A stretch of DNA of 64,000 nucleotides from Acutalibacter sp. 1XD8-33 (lineage in GTDB: Bacteria; Bacillota; Clostridia; Oscillospirales; Acutalibacteraceae): positions 310,001-374,000 of the forward strand of contig NZ_RAZF01000001.1 in NCBI RefSeq assembly GCF_003612555.1, written 5' to 3'. Positions 50,709 to 59,279 of the stretch are shown one piece after another. Within the stretch, counting starts at the first letter, position 1. Every line of letters starts with the position of its first letter. The notes beneath the pieces were generated by a model. That model made no database searches. It saw nothing but the letters and a program-made list of their open reading frames with translations, and was not told the origin of the DNA. A program made the translations under genes and the position numbers.

Positions 50709-51710
50709 TTACACCCCGAAGGCCACGGCCAGAACGGCCAGCCCGCCCCCCAGGAGCGCCGCCAGCCCGAACACCCCGCAGACCTTCACCTCGCTCCAGC
50801 CGGACATCTCGAAATGGTGGTGGATGGGAGACATTTTAAAGAGGCGCTTGCCGTGGGTGGCTTTAAAGTAGGACACCTGGAGTACCACGGACAGCATCTC
50901 CGCCCAGTAGACAACCCCCAGGGGCAGCAGCAGAACGGGCATATCCATGCCAAAGGCCAGGGCCCCCACCATGCCCCCCAGAAACAGAGAGCCCGTGTCC
51001 CCCATAAAGACCTTGGCCGGGTGGAAGTTCCAGATGAGAAAGCCGATGCACGCCGCCGCCGAGGCCACCCCCATGGCGGACAGCCCCACCATGGACAGCA
51101 CCCCGCCGCACAGAGAGAGGGCCGTGAACACAAAGAAGCTCACCGTGGCCTCCAGGCCGTCCACCCCGTCGGTAAAGTTTACGGCGTTGGTCAGGCCCAC
51201 AATCAAAATGGCCGCCAGGGGATAGTAGAAAAGTCCCAGCTCCACCGTGCCAAAGAAGGGTATCACCGTGGCGGTGTCGTCTCCCGAAAGGCGCAGCGTT
51301 GCCAGATAGGCCGCCGCCACCAGAAATTGCAGAACCAGCTTCTGCCGCTCTGTAAGGCCCAGATTCCGCTTTTTTACAATGCCGATGTAGTCGTCCATAA
51401 AGCCGATGGCCCCATAGGCCGCCGCCATGGCCAGCCCCCCGAACACCCTCACCTGCATCAGGCGGGTCTCGGGCCCGGACCAGCTGTAGAACACCGGCAC
51501 GCAGGCCAGCACCGCCGCCGCGATGCCGATGATGAACATGATCCCCCCCATGGTGGGGGTGCCCTGCTTGTTCTTGTGCCAGCTGGGGCCCACCTCCCGG
51601 ATGGTCTGCCCAAACTTCAGCTTGTGCAGAAAGGGGACCACGAAAAGCCCCAGCACAGCGGTGAGCGCAAAAGCGACCAGCGCCACCGTCAGGTATAGAT
51701 AACTGCTCAT
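50709..51710 (-). CDS. mraY: Phospho-MurNAc-pentapeptide transferase MraY
   Basis: 333 aa, ten membrane segments, makes lipid I. Motifs H-K-N-K-Q-G-T-P-T-M-G-G, G-F-M-D-D-Y-I-G-I (catalytic Asp pair), L-T-N-A-V-N-F-T-D-G-V-D-G-L-E, and C-terminal P-I-H-H-H-F-E. murF upstream and murD downstream, usual in this cluster, are absent. Confidence 0.97.
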   Translation of the reverse strand: MSSYLYLTVALVAFALTAVLGLFVVPFLHKLKFGQTIREVGPSWHKNKQGTPTMGGIMFIIGIAAAVLACVPVFYSWSGPETRLMQVRVFGGLAMAAAYGAIGFMDDYIGIVKKRNLGLTERQKLVLQFLVAAAYLATLRLSGDDTATVIPFFGTVELGLFYYPLAAILIVGLTNAVNFTDGVDGLEATVSFFVFTALSLCGGVLSMVGLSAMGVASAAACIGFLIWNFHPAKVFMGDTGSLFLGGMVGALAFGMDMPVLLLPLGVVYWAEMLSVVLQVSYFKATHGKRLFKMSPIHHHFEMSGWSEVKVCGVFGLAALLGGGLAVLAVAFGV

Positions 51711-51732
51711 TTCAAACCCTCTCCTCCTCTAA

Positions 51733-52105
51733 GGTCGTGGCACACGGCGCGAAGAACGGCGAAAAGACAGGGCTGGGTTTCGCCGTGTGTCATGAGTTTT
51801 CCTGCGGAAAACTCTGCCAAGCTGAGTGCGAAGCTCTCTCAGCTGGCCAACGTAAAAGTTTTGGTCGAGCTTTTTCAAAAGCTCGCGGTGGTTTGGAGGC
51901 GGAGCCTCCAAGGTCTTGCCCTTAAACACCTGAGAAGCGCAATTTTTGCGGGTGGTGAATAATAGGTTAACACTCGCTTCGCTCGGTTAACTATACAAGA
52001 GGGGTGCGGAGAGTTCATCTCGTGTAACGAGATGAAACTCTTTTGCAACTGAATAAAAAGCACCCCTGGAAACCGAAACCAGCCCTATCGTTTCGCCGTT
52101 CTGTG
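51733..52105. repeat. Mosaic hairpin repeat block 15
   Basis: CACACGGCG...CGCCGTGTG hairpin (51741-51789), AGCTTTTTCAAAAGCT (51869-51884), GGAGGC/GCCTCC H1 form (51894-51909), AGGTTAAC...GTTAACT (51963-51993), and H3 GGGGTGC/GCACCCC (52001-52066). No gene. Confidence 0.85.
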
Positions 52106-52115
52106 CGTCATGTGC

Positions 52116-54395
52116 CTAATCAAGATGCACATAGGTCTCGGTGTTCACCTCGGAGGCGAAGGTGAGGGTGATCACCGTGCCCTGCTTCACCTTGTCGCCA
52201 GCGGGCACGCCCTGAAGCGTCACCTGGCTGCCCTCGTCCCGCACGCCGTTCACGCTGATCTGCAGGCCGTTCACCGCCGCCAGGTAGCTGGCGTTCACCA
52301 GGTCGTAGCCGAAGAAGTCCGGCACCTCCACCATGGCCTCGTTCAGGTCGTAGCCGGAGGTGTACAGCACCACCTTGCCCTTCTTGGGCACCGTGGTTCC
52401 GCTTTCCGGAATCTGCTCCACCACCTTGTTGTCCCAGTCGCTCTCGTCCCCCACCACGTCATAGTAGAGCCCAAGCTCCCGGAGCTTCTCCTGGGCCTCG
52501 CCGATGGTGAGCCCCACCACAGAGGGAGAAACCATATCCAGCTGGCTGTATTCGTCCTCTGTGTACTGGACCTCTACCCCCAGATAGGGCAGCAGCTCCT
52601 GCATGATGGCGGAAAAGATGGGCCCGGCCACCGCGTTGCCGCCGGTGAGGTTGCCGTTCGCCTCCCCGTCCGGCTCGTCGAAAAACACCAGCAGGGCGTA
52701 TTTCGGGTCCTCCGCCGGGGCGAAGCCGCAGTAAGAGGCGATGTACTCCATGGGCTTCGTGGGGTCCTCGTTGTGCTTTGCCACCTTCTCTGAGGTGCCG
52801 GTCTTGCCGCAGACCCGGTAGCCGGAGACATAGCCTCCCCGGGCGGTGCCCGCCATGGCGTTCTGCCGGAGGATATCGCTGATGGTCCTGGAGGTCTCCT
52901 CAGAGATCACCTGGCGGCGGTAGCTGGTGTCCGCGTTCTTGATGATATTGCCGTCCCCGTCCACAATCCGCCCCACCACATGGGGCCGCACCAGGTGGCC
53001 GCCGTTTGCCACAGCCGCGCAGGCGGTGATCATCTGGATGGGGGTGATGGAGAAGTTCTGGCCAAAGGATTCCACCATCAGGTCGGGGAGGCCCATCTCG
53101 CCCTCCGGGTGGTAGATGCTGCGGGCCTCGCCGGGCAGATCGATGCCGGTTTTCTCCGTGAAGCCGAAGGACTCCCGGTACTTGCAGAAGCGGTCGATTC
53201 TCAGCTCTGAGCCGATGTGCATGAACCAGGGGTTGCAGGAGTTGCACAGGCCCTCCCGGAAGGTGGTGGTGCCGTGGCCCTCCCGCTTCCAGCAGTGGAT
53301 GGGGTCGTCCACGCCCTCCAGCTTGACCTGGCCGCTGCAGGTGAACTGGCTGTCCTCCTTGATGACGCCCTCCTCCAGGCCCATGGAGCCCACGCACATT
53401 TTATAGACGCTGCCGGGATAGTAGGTGTCCGAGACGCCCTTGTTCCGCCACTGGGTGGCAAGGGCCACGCTCTCGGCCTCGTCCCGGGCCTCGCCCTCGG
53501 GCAATGCCTCCACCTCCTTGAGCAGGTTCTGGTCCCGGATGGTAAAGGGGTCGTTGGGGTCGTAGTTGGGGCGGGTGGCAAGGCCCAGGATGCCCCCGGT
53601 GTCCACGTCCATCATCACGGCCACCGCGCCGCTTTTCACCTTGAAGCGCTCGATGCCCTCCGCCAGGTATTTTTCCAGCACGCTCTGGACCGTGGTGTCG
53701 ATGGTGAGCACCAGGTCATAGCCGTTTTCCGCCTCGATCACCTGCTCGTATTCAAAGGGCATGTCGGTGCCAAAGCCGTTTTTCGCGGCCACCAGCCGTC
53801 CCGCGCTGCCGGAGAGCTCACTCTCGTAGTAGAGCTCCAGGCCGTCCAGGCCCTGGTTGTCTGCCCCCGTGAACCCCAGCACATTGGAGGCCACGGAGCC
53901 GTATGGATAGTAGCGCTTGTAGTCGTCAATCAGGCGGATGCCGTTGTCAATATTATGTTCCAGCTTGAAATCGTTAATGCGGTCCCGGACGTCGCTTTCG
54001 ATTTTTCGCTTGATTACCGTGTAATAGGAGCTTCTGTCCCCGGTTTTCTCATAGAGCTCGGCTTCGTCTAGGCCCAGAATCTCTGAAAGGCCCGAGGCCA
54101 CCGTGCGCCGCAAGCCTTCTTCCTCTGCCAGATAGGCGGGCTCCAGCACCACCGTCCACACGCTGGCGCTCTGGGCCAACACCTTGGTTCCCGTGGCGTC
54201 ATAGATGGTGCCCCGCATGGCGGGGAGGGTTGTGCTGCGCAGGCTCTGCTCCATGGCCTTGACGCTGAGCTCCTCGCCCCGCACCACCTGCCAGTGGAAC
54301 AGGCTGGCCGCCGCCGCGCCGAAGCCCACCAGAACCAGCGCCACCGTGAGGCCCATGGCCTTTTTTCTGATTTTTTCCGCCGAACCCTTCGCCAT
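52116..54395 (-). CDS. Class B penicillin-binding protein with PASTA domains (FtsI/SpoVD-like)
   Basis: 759 aa septal transpeptidase. One N-terminal membrane helix, a PBP dimer domain (R-G-T-I-Y-D-A-T-G), then the transpeptidase domain with P-G-S-V-Y-K-M (SxxK Ser), S-C-N (SxN) and C-G-K-T-G-T-S. C-terminal part: one clear PASTA domain (V-V-G-L-T-I-G-E-A-Q-E-K-L) and a second weaker one. PASTA tails are known in PBP2x and SpoVD. ATG at 54395 preceded by GGGAGGA; the longer frame runs into repeat DNA. Confidence 0.93.
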   Translation of the reverse strand: MAKGSAEKIRKKAMGLTVALVLVGFGAAAASLFHWQVVRGEELSVKAMEQSLRSTTLPAMRGTIYDATGTKVLAQSASVWTVVLEPAYLAEEEGLRRTVASGLSEILGLDEAELYEKTGDRSSYYTVIKRKIESDVRDRINDFKLEHNIDNGIRLIDDYKRYYPYGSVASNVLGFTGADNQGLDGLELYYESELSGSAGRLVAAKNGFGTDMPFEYEQVIEAENGYDLVLTIDTTVQSVLEKYLAEGIERFKVKSGAVAVMMDVDTGGILGLATRPNYDPNDPFTIRDQNLLKEVEALPEGEARDEAESVALATQWRNKGVSDTYYPGSVYKMCVGSMGLEEGVIKEDSQFTCSGQVKLEGVDDPIHCWKREGHGTTTFREGLCNSCNPWFMHIGSELRIDRFCKYRESFGFTEKTGIDLPGEARSIYHPEGEMGLPDLMVESFGQNFSITPIQMITACAAVANGGHLVRPHVVGRIVDGDGNIIKNADTSYRRQVISEETSRTISDILRQNAMAGTARGGYVSGYRVCGKTGTSEKVAKHNEDPTKPMEYIASYCGFAPAEDPKYALLVFFDEPDGEANGNLTGGNAVAGPIFSAIMQELLPYLGVEVQYTEDEYSQLDMVSPSVVGLTIGEAQEKLRELGLYYDVVGDESDWDNKVVEQIPESGTTVPKKGKVVLYTSGYDLNEAMVEVPDFFGYDLVNASYLAAVNGLQISVNGVRDEGSQVTLQGVPAGDKVKQGTVITLTFASEVNTETYVHLD

Positions 54396-54449
54396 ACCGC
54401 GTCCTCCCGGGTTTTTTAGAAAATAAGAGCCAAAACTGGTTGGCTCCTT

Positions 54450-54800
54450 AAGGTCGTGGGCCACAAGAGTTCGCGAAGCAAAACTCATGGCACATGACGA
54501 AGCTCAGCTATCTCGTCCCGCCATTCCCGGCGTCAGGCACCCCGCTCGCATTTTGCGGCCTGCCGCAAAATGGCCGTGGAGAAACGGGCAAAGCCCGTTT
54601 CTCCCGGCGGTTCGTCCGAAGGACGAACCCGAGCGGGGCGGATGCCGGAGAAAGCCCGCAACGAACGTTCGCACCCAGCTTAGCAGAGTTTTCCGCAGGA
54701 AAACGGAAAGATAAACTGAGCCGCGCGAGTGTTTATCTTTTTGTCACTACCGCGAAACCCAGCTTACTCCTCGCGCCCCACAAAAAAATCCTCGATCTAT
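54450..54800. repeat. Mosaic hairpin repeat block 16
   Basis: GAGTTCGCGAAGCAAAACTC, the long ATTTTGCGGC/GCCGCAAAAT module (54547-54570) with AACGGGC/GCCCGTT and GGTTCGTCC/GGACGAACC, then AGTTTTCC/GGAAAACG and AAAGATAAAC...GTTTATCTTT (54708-54741). No gene. Confidence 0.8.
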
Positions 54801-54825
54801 CTCTATTCCATCCGCTTCCCGATTA

Positions 54826-55356
54826 TTACCCCGCGAAGCAGCTTCTGATCCACGCGAAAAACTGGTCCAGCCAAGAGCCGCTGTCGATCTCCTGCACCAC
54901 GGTGCCCTTGTCCTGCTGGGCCACATGGAGGTACACCACCTGGGACCCCAAGAGCTTGCCCATGCCCAGCTGCTGGGTGGCGTAGTCCTCCACCTGGGCG
55001 TCGGTCATTTTCTGGGCCGCCTGCATGGTCAGCTGGACCTCCAGGCTCTGGGCCTCGTCCAGCTGGGTCTGCGTGGTGTTGATCTCCTCCGTCAGCTCCG
55101 TGAGCTGCACCTCGCTGTATACCGCCCCGATGCCCGTGGCAAATACCACCGCAAAGCATAACGCGCCCGCGATCATCCGCAGGGGGCTGTGCTTGGGCCT
55201 GGGCTGCTTTTCCGGCTCCTTCTGGGGCTTTTGTTCCGGCAGCTCTACGACATTTTCTCTTCGCTGAGGCTGCTCCTCAACCTGTGGCTGCAACACCGCC
55301 GCCGTGTCTTGGTCCTCAAACAAAGAAAAATCCAGCGCCCCGTTATGATATGCCAT
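54826..55356 (-). CDS. ftsL: FtsL-like septum protein
   Basis: 176 aa bitopic protein: a charged, Gln/Pro/Lys-rich cytoplasmic part (1-60), a membrane helix (about 63-82, L-C-F-A-V-V-F-A-T-G-I-G), then a short coiled coil (E-V-Q-L-T-E-L-T-E-E-I-N-T-T-Q) and a tail of about 60. Position between rsmH and the PBP gene is that of ftsL. ATG at 55356 with GGGGAGGA. A perfect ACCGGCC/GGCCGGT hairpin (55371-55389) sits just before its ribosome site and could modulate translation. Confidence 0.85.
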   Translation of the reverse strand: MAYHNGALDFSLFEDQDTAAVLQPQVEEQPQRRENVVELPEQKPQKEPEKQPRPKHSPLRMIAGALCFAVVFATGIGAVYSEVQLTELTEEINTTQTQLDEAQSLEVQLTMQAAQKMTDAQVEDYATQQLGMGKLLGSQVVYLHVAQQDKGTVVQEIDSGSWLDQFFAWIRSCFAG

Positions 55357-55541
55357 GGTAATTCCTCCCCACCGGCCCCACTGGCCGGTATCAGATCGTA
55401 AACAAACTCGAAAGCCAGCCAAGTTGCTTTCAAGTCTGGCAGCATAGCCGCCTGGTTCAAAAGAAGTTTTGATTCTTTCAAACTGTAACTATACGTCCTA
55501 ACTCCCCACAGCCCGCCGCTTGCGGACCTGCCCGGTATTTT

Positions 55542-56480
55542 CTATTCCCGCCGGGCCCTCTCAAACACCCTCAGCCGGGCGCTGCGCGCCCTGGGGTTTT
55601 CCGCCGTCTCCTCCGGAGAGGGCGCCACCCCTTTTTTATATACCAATCTGCCCTGGGGCTTTTTCCCGCACACGCACACGGGAAAGTCCTTGGGGCAGGT
55701 ACAGCCCTGACACCACTGGGCCATCCGCCGCTTCACCAGCCGGTCCTCCAGGGAGTGGAAGGTGATTACGGCCAGCCGTCCCTGAGGCTTCAGCAGGGAA
55801 AACGCCCCCTCCAACCCTTCTTCCAGCCGGTCCAGCTCCCCGTTCACCGCGATGCGCAGGGCCTGAAAGGTCTTTCTGGCCGGATGCCCCTCTCCCCGCC
55901 GGACCGCCGCCGGAACGGAGGCTTTTATGATCTCCGCCAGCTGGACCGTGGTCCGGATGGGGGCTTCCTCCCGGGCCTTGCAGATTCCTGCCGCGATGCG
56001 CCCGGCGCTTCTGTCCTCCCCATACCGCAGGATGATCCCCGCCAGCTCCCCCTGGGAAAGGCTGTTCACCAGGTCCGCCGCCGTGGGCCCCTCCTGGCTC
56101 ATGCGCATATCCAGGGGCGCGTCGTAGTGATAGGAAAAGCCCCGGCCCGGGTCGTCCAGCTGGTGGGAGCTGACCCCGATGTCCAGCAGGATGCCGTCCG
56201 CGCCGGAGATTCCCCGCTCCTCCGCAAGCTCCGCCATGTTTCCGAAGTTCCCCCGGGCGAACTCCACATTGGGAAAGCCCGAGAGCCGCCGGGAAGCCGC
56301 CTCTATGGCGTCCGGGTCCTGGTCGATGGCCAAGAGCCTTCCCCGGCCCTCCAGTCCCCGCAGGATCGCCTGCGAATGCCCGCCGCCCCCCACGGTGCCG
56401 TCGATGTAGTCGCCGCCGGGACGCACCCGCAGGGCCTCGATGGTCTCCCGAAACAGCACGGGCTTGTGTTGAAATTCCAT
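55542..56480 (-). CDS. rsmH: 16S rRNA (cytosine1402-N4)-methyltransferase
   Basis: 312 aa. N-terminus H-K-P-V-L-F-R-E-T-I-E-A-L, SAM motif D-G-T-V-G-G-G-G-H-S, D-L-G-V/D-I-G-V-S-S-H-Q-L-D (here L-L-D-I-G-V-S-S-H-Q-L-D), R-G-F-S-Y, V-I-T-F-H-S-L-E-D-R. Formerly mraW; modifies the ribosomal P site. 20 bp downstream of mraZ. Confidence 0.97.
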   Translation of the reverse strand: MEFQHKPVLFRETIEALRVRPGGDYIDGTVGGGGHSQAILRGLEGRGRLLAIDQDPDAIEAASRRLSGFPNVEFARGNFGNMAELAEERGISGADGILLDIGVSSHQLDDPGRGFSYHYDAPLDMRMSQEGPTAADLVNSLSQGELAGIILRYGEDRSAGRIAAGICKAREEAPIRTTVQLAEIIKASVPAAVRRGEGHPARKTFQALRIAVNGELDRLEEGLEGAFSLLKPQGRLAVITFHSLEDRLVKRRMAQWCQGCTCPKDFPVCVCGKKPQGRLVYKKGVAPSPEETAENPRARSARLRVFERARRE

Positions 56481-56500
56481 TGGGGCTCCTTTCCCGGCCG

Positions 56501-56920
56501 CTACAGAGCCAGCAGGTTCATGGATTCTTCGATGTTCGCCTCGGTCTGGCTGTCATTGTAGGCGGCCCACCGGGCGGTGTCCCAGATCTCGGCCCGAACC
56601 GCCGCGCCGATGACGGTCACATCCTTTTCCAGGCCCGCGTGCTCCCGCAGATTGGGGGGGATCAGGATGCGGCCCTGCTTATCCGGCTCCACCTCTGCGG
56701 CCCCGGAAAAGAAATACCGCTGGACGCTTCTGCCCTGGGCCAGGGGCATGGCGGAAACCTTCTCCACCAGCTTGTCCCACTGGGCTTGAGAGAGTACGAA
56801 CAGGCAGCCATCTAGGCCTTTGCACACGTAGAACTTGTCCCCCAGGTCCTCCCGGAACTTGGAGGGCACCGTGACCCGGCCCTTCTGGTCCATATTGTGC
56901 TGGTATTCGCCTGTCAGCAT
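56501..56920 (-). CDS. mraZ: Transcriptional regulator MraZ
   Basis: 139 aa, two tandem AbrB-like MraZ domains, each with a D-x-K-G-R (M-D-Q-K-G-R-V-T-V-P; P-D-K-Q-G-R-I-L-I-P). First gene of the dcw cluster; represses its own operon in other bacteria. The 580 bp between the predicted promoter/operator and this gene is filled with repeat DNA. Confidence 0.97.
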   Translation of the reverse strand: MLTGEYQHNMDQKGRVTVPSKFREDLGDKFYVCKGLDGCLFVLSQAQWDKLVEKVSAMPLAQGRSVQRYFFSGAAEVEPDKQGRILIPPNLREHAGLEKDVTVIGAAVRAEIWDTARWAAYNDSQTEANIEESMNLLAL

Positions 56921-56939
56921 CTCCCTTGGACCTCCCCCT

Positions 56940-57360
56940 CACGACCGTGGGACTCTGTCCCACACCCTGCAACCTTTGAAAAGGTTGACGAAACTTTTAA
57001 CCACTCCTCGTTTCACTCGTCGTGAACGTTTTGAGGTTTTCGACCAGCTAACCAGGGTAAAAGTTTTGGTCGAGCTTTTTCAAAAGCTCGTGGGAGTTTG
57101 AGGGGTGAGTGTCTGCCAGGGGCAGACAAGCTACGAACCGACCGAAGCGACAGCTGAGACCCAACGCCCTCAAGATCTTGCCCTTAAACACCTGAGAAAA
57201 TAACGCAGGAGGGTAGCATAAACGTCCCGGTGGGACGTTTTGCGTAGGGGACCCTCGTCGGGGGTCCTCTATCCCGGCTGCGGAGCAGACGGGACAAAGG
57301 CGCTGGAAACCGGAACCAGCCAGCTCCGCGCGCCCCGCACGCGCTGAAATGCGCGCCGGG
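56940..57360. repeat. Mosaic hairpin repeat block 17, inside the dcw leader
   Basis: Contains CCTTTGAAAAGG, the CCACTCCTCGTTTCACTCG module, AGCTTTTTCAAAAGCT (57073-57088), and the two-stem module 57187-57290 (AACGTCCC/GGGACGTT; GGGGACCC/GGGGGTCC). No gene. 57360-57464 is low-complexity GC sequence without visible features. Confidence 0.85.
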
Positions 57361-57464
57361 CCATGTTCCATCTGGCCGCGCCCATGGGCCCACACGGCCC
57401 CCTATCATTCTCAAGAGCCCGGGACGAAGCATTTGCCACTTTCGCAACACTGTCTCCCCCTGCG

Positions 57465-57491
57465 TGGCACTTTTACCCACTTTCTGCCACT
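57465..57491 (-). promoter_or_regulatory. mraZ operator: MraZ-binding boxes
   Basis: On the minus strand TGGCA-GAAAG-TGGGT-AAAAG-TGCCA: three 5 bp boxes at exact 10 bp spacing, matching the known MraZ target of TGGGN direct repeats separated by 5 bp. A further TGGCA lies about three helical turns downstream (57434-57438). It sits 10-37 bp after the promoter. Confidence 0.72.
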
Positions 57492-57501
57492 CAGTACCAT
57501 T

Positions 57502-57530
57502 AGTATACCACCGATCCCCCCCTAAATCAA
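57502..57530 (-). promoter_or_regulatory. Promoter of the dcw cluster
   Basis: Minus strand TTGATT, 17 bp, TATACT. Start near 57495, just ahead of the MraZ boxes; the leader to mraZ would be about 575 nt. Confidence 0.7.
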
Positions 57531-57597
57531 CCTAAAAATCTCGCGGAACCCCGCCTGGCTCTAGGCTCGAAGGCTTGTTCGACCTCATTTGGCGGGA

Positions 57598-57630
57598 ACA
57601 AAAATTCCTCTCGCTAGATTTAGCAAGAGG
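57598..57630 (-). terminator. Terminator after the coiled-coil gene
   Basis: Minus strand CCTCTTGCTA / TAGCGAGAGG stem (10 bp, 4 nt loop) followed by AATTTTT. Ends the rsmD-coaD-57679 transcript ahead of the dcw promoter. Confidence 0.88.
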
Positions 57631-57678
57631 AAACCATTCTTTTTACTATTATTGTCTGTTTCTCACAGTTTTCTGGCC

Positions 57679-58158
57679 TTATATTTGTGAATTGCGCTGC
57701 GAGGCCTTAATATTCTGCCTGGTTTTGCGCAATTCGGTCAAACTTTCCGAGAGGGATTCGTCTGTCCGGCGCATCAGATCGTCCACATAATCGCTGCTGG
57801 CCTTGCGCATTTCCTTGAACTGAGCCTGGGCCTGGGCCAGGATTTCGTTGGCCTTCTGCTGGGCCTGACGCACCACCTCCTGCTGGGCCACCAGGGCCTT
57901 GCCCCGCTCTTCGGCGGCGTGGACAATGTTTTCCGCCTCCCGGTTGGCCTCGTTGATAATTTGGCCGTGCTCTGCCACAATGGTCTTGGCCTGGCTGATC
58001 TCCTGGGGAAACACGTCCCGGATATCGTCCAGGATGGCGCGGATCTCCTCGCTGTCCACCAGCACCTTTCCAGAGGAAAGAGGCATCTTCCAGCCCTTGT
58101 CCAACACGTCGTACATCTCGTCGATCAGGTCCTCGATGGTCGCTTGATTATTGCTCAT
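57679..58158 (-). CDS. Coiled-coil protein of the coaD operon (DivIVA/ATPase-E-like)
   Basis: 159 aa, mostly helical. An N-terminal T-I-E-D-L-I-D-E-M-Y-D-V-L-D-K region is followed by a long coiled coil rich in Ala/Glu/Gln (A-A-E-E-R-G-K-A-L-V-A-Q-Q-E). Similar proteins follow coaD in many Clostridia and are annotated loosely as ATPase or cell-division initiation proteins; the role is not established. ATG at 58158; the ribosome site is weak (GGGAAAG). Co-directional with coaD, 22 bp gap. Confidence 0.8.
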   Translation of the reverse strand: MSNNQATIEDLIDEMYDVLDKGWKMPLSSGKVLVDSEEIRAILDDIRDVFPQEISQAKTIVAEHGQIINEANREAENIVHAAEERGKALVAQQEVVRQAQQKANEILAQAQAQFKEMRKASSDYVDDLMRRTDESLSESLTELRKTRQNIKASQRNSQI

Positions 58159-58180
58159 GATAATCTTTCCCTTTCCGAAA

Positions 58181-58687
58181 TCAGTTTGCCGGCTGGCAGA
58201 GCCTGCCGCGAATGGCCTCCAGGATACACGCGGGCACAAAATGAGAGATGTCTCCCCCAAAGCCCGCCACCTGCTTCACCATGCTGGAGCTTAAAAACAT
58301 ATGCTCCGCGCTGGTGGAGAGAAACATGGTCTCCAGCTGGGGGTTCAGCTTTTTATTGGTGAGGGCCTGCTGGAACTCATACTCGAAGTCCGTCAGCGCC
58401 CGAAGGCCCTTGACCACCACCACAGCCTGTTTCTGCCGGGCGTAGTCCGCCAGAAGCCCCTCCACCCGGTCCACCTCCACATTGCCGATTCCCTCGGCGG
58501 CGCAGACCTTTCGGAGCATCTCCATGCGCTCCTCCACAGAGAAGCTGTAGCGCTTGTCCGGGTTCACGGGCACCGCCACGATGATTCTGTCAAAAATCTT
58601 GCTGGCCCGGCTGATAATGTCCAGATGGCCCAGGGTCACCGGGTCAAAGCTGCCTGGGCACACCGCTGTTTTCATATGCTCCGTCAT
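58181..58687 (-). CDS. coaD: Phosphopantetheine adenylyltransferase
   Basis: 168 aa, penultimate step of coenzyme A synthesis. G-S-F-D-P-V-T-L-G-H-L-D motif (HxGH) at the start, V-K-G-L-R-A-L-T-D-F-E-Y-E-F and a final helical S-S-M-V-K-Q-V-A. The ATG at 58687 overlaps the rsmD stop as ATGA, with AAGGAG 8 nt upstream; an internal ATG 12 nt later is less well placed. Confidence 0.97.
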   Translation of the reverse strand: MTEHMKTAVCPGSFDPVTLGHLDIISRASKIFDRIIVAVPVNPDKRYSFSVEERMEMLRKVCAAEGIGNVEVDRVEGLLADYARQKQAVVVVKGLRALTDFEYEFQQALTNKKLNPQLETMFLSTSAEHMFLSSSMVKQVAGFGGDISHFVPACILEAIRGRLCQPAN

Positions 58688-59259
58688 TGTGTCTGCTCCT
58701 TCTCCCCGTTCTGGGACGGCTGCTCCTCCGCCCGATATACGCTCAGGGCCGTGCGGCCATAGCGGTGGATTTTCGAGAGGGCGAACCGCCCCGCCCCTTC
58801 CGGCGGCTGCTCCCGGCTGCCGTGCTCGCAGACAATCACTCCGCCGGGGGCCATTTTCTCCGCCGTGAGGGCCAGGGCCTCCGAGAGAAGCCCCGCCTCA
58901 TAGGGCGGGTCGATATAGGCCAGGTCAAAGCGGCCACGCTCTCCCCGCAGGAAGCCCCGGAAATCTCCCGGGACCACCCGGGCCCGGTCCTGGAAGCCGG
59001 CGGCCTTCAGGTTTTTTTCCACCACCCGGATGGAATCCCGGCTGGCGTCCACAAAAACCGCCTCCCGGGCCCCCCGGCTGAGAGCCTCCAGCCCGATCTG
59101 TCCGGACCCGGCGAAGAGGTCCAGGAAGCGCCGGCCCTCCACGCCGAACTGCAAAATATTAAAGAGGGCCTCCTTCACCATATTGGTGGTGGGCCGCACC
59201 TGCTCGCCCTCCAGGGCCAGCAGTTTTTTCCCCCGTCTTGAGCCTGAGATAATTCGCAT
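58684..59259 (-). CDS. rsmD: 16S rRNA (guanine966-N2)-methyltransferase
   Basis: 191 aa. Starts M-R-I-I-S-G-S-R-R-G-K; T-T-N-M-V-K-E-A-L-F-N-I-L, L-D-L-F-A-G-S-G-Q-I-G-L-E-A-L-S-R-G and the catalytic Y-I-D-P-P-Y (NPPY-type motif D-P-P-Y) are present. Translationally coupled to coaD. Confidence 0.96.
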   Translation of the reverse strand: MRIISGSRRGKKLLALEGEQVRPTTNMVKEALFNILQFGVEGRRFLDLFAGSGQIGLEALSRGAREAVFVDASRDSIRVVEKNLKAAGFQDRARVVPGDFRGFLRGERGRFDLAYIDPPYEAGLLSEALALTAEKMAPGGVIVCEHGSREQPPEGAGRFALSKIHRYGRTALSVYRAEEQPSQNGEKEQTQ

Positions 59260-59279
59260 AGGATTCCTTTTGGTTGGTT

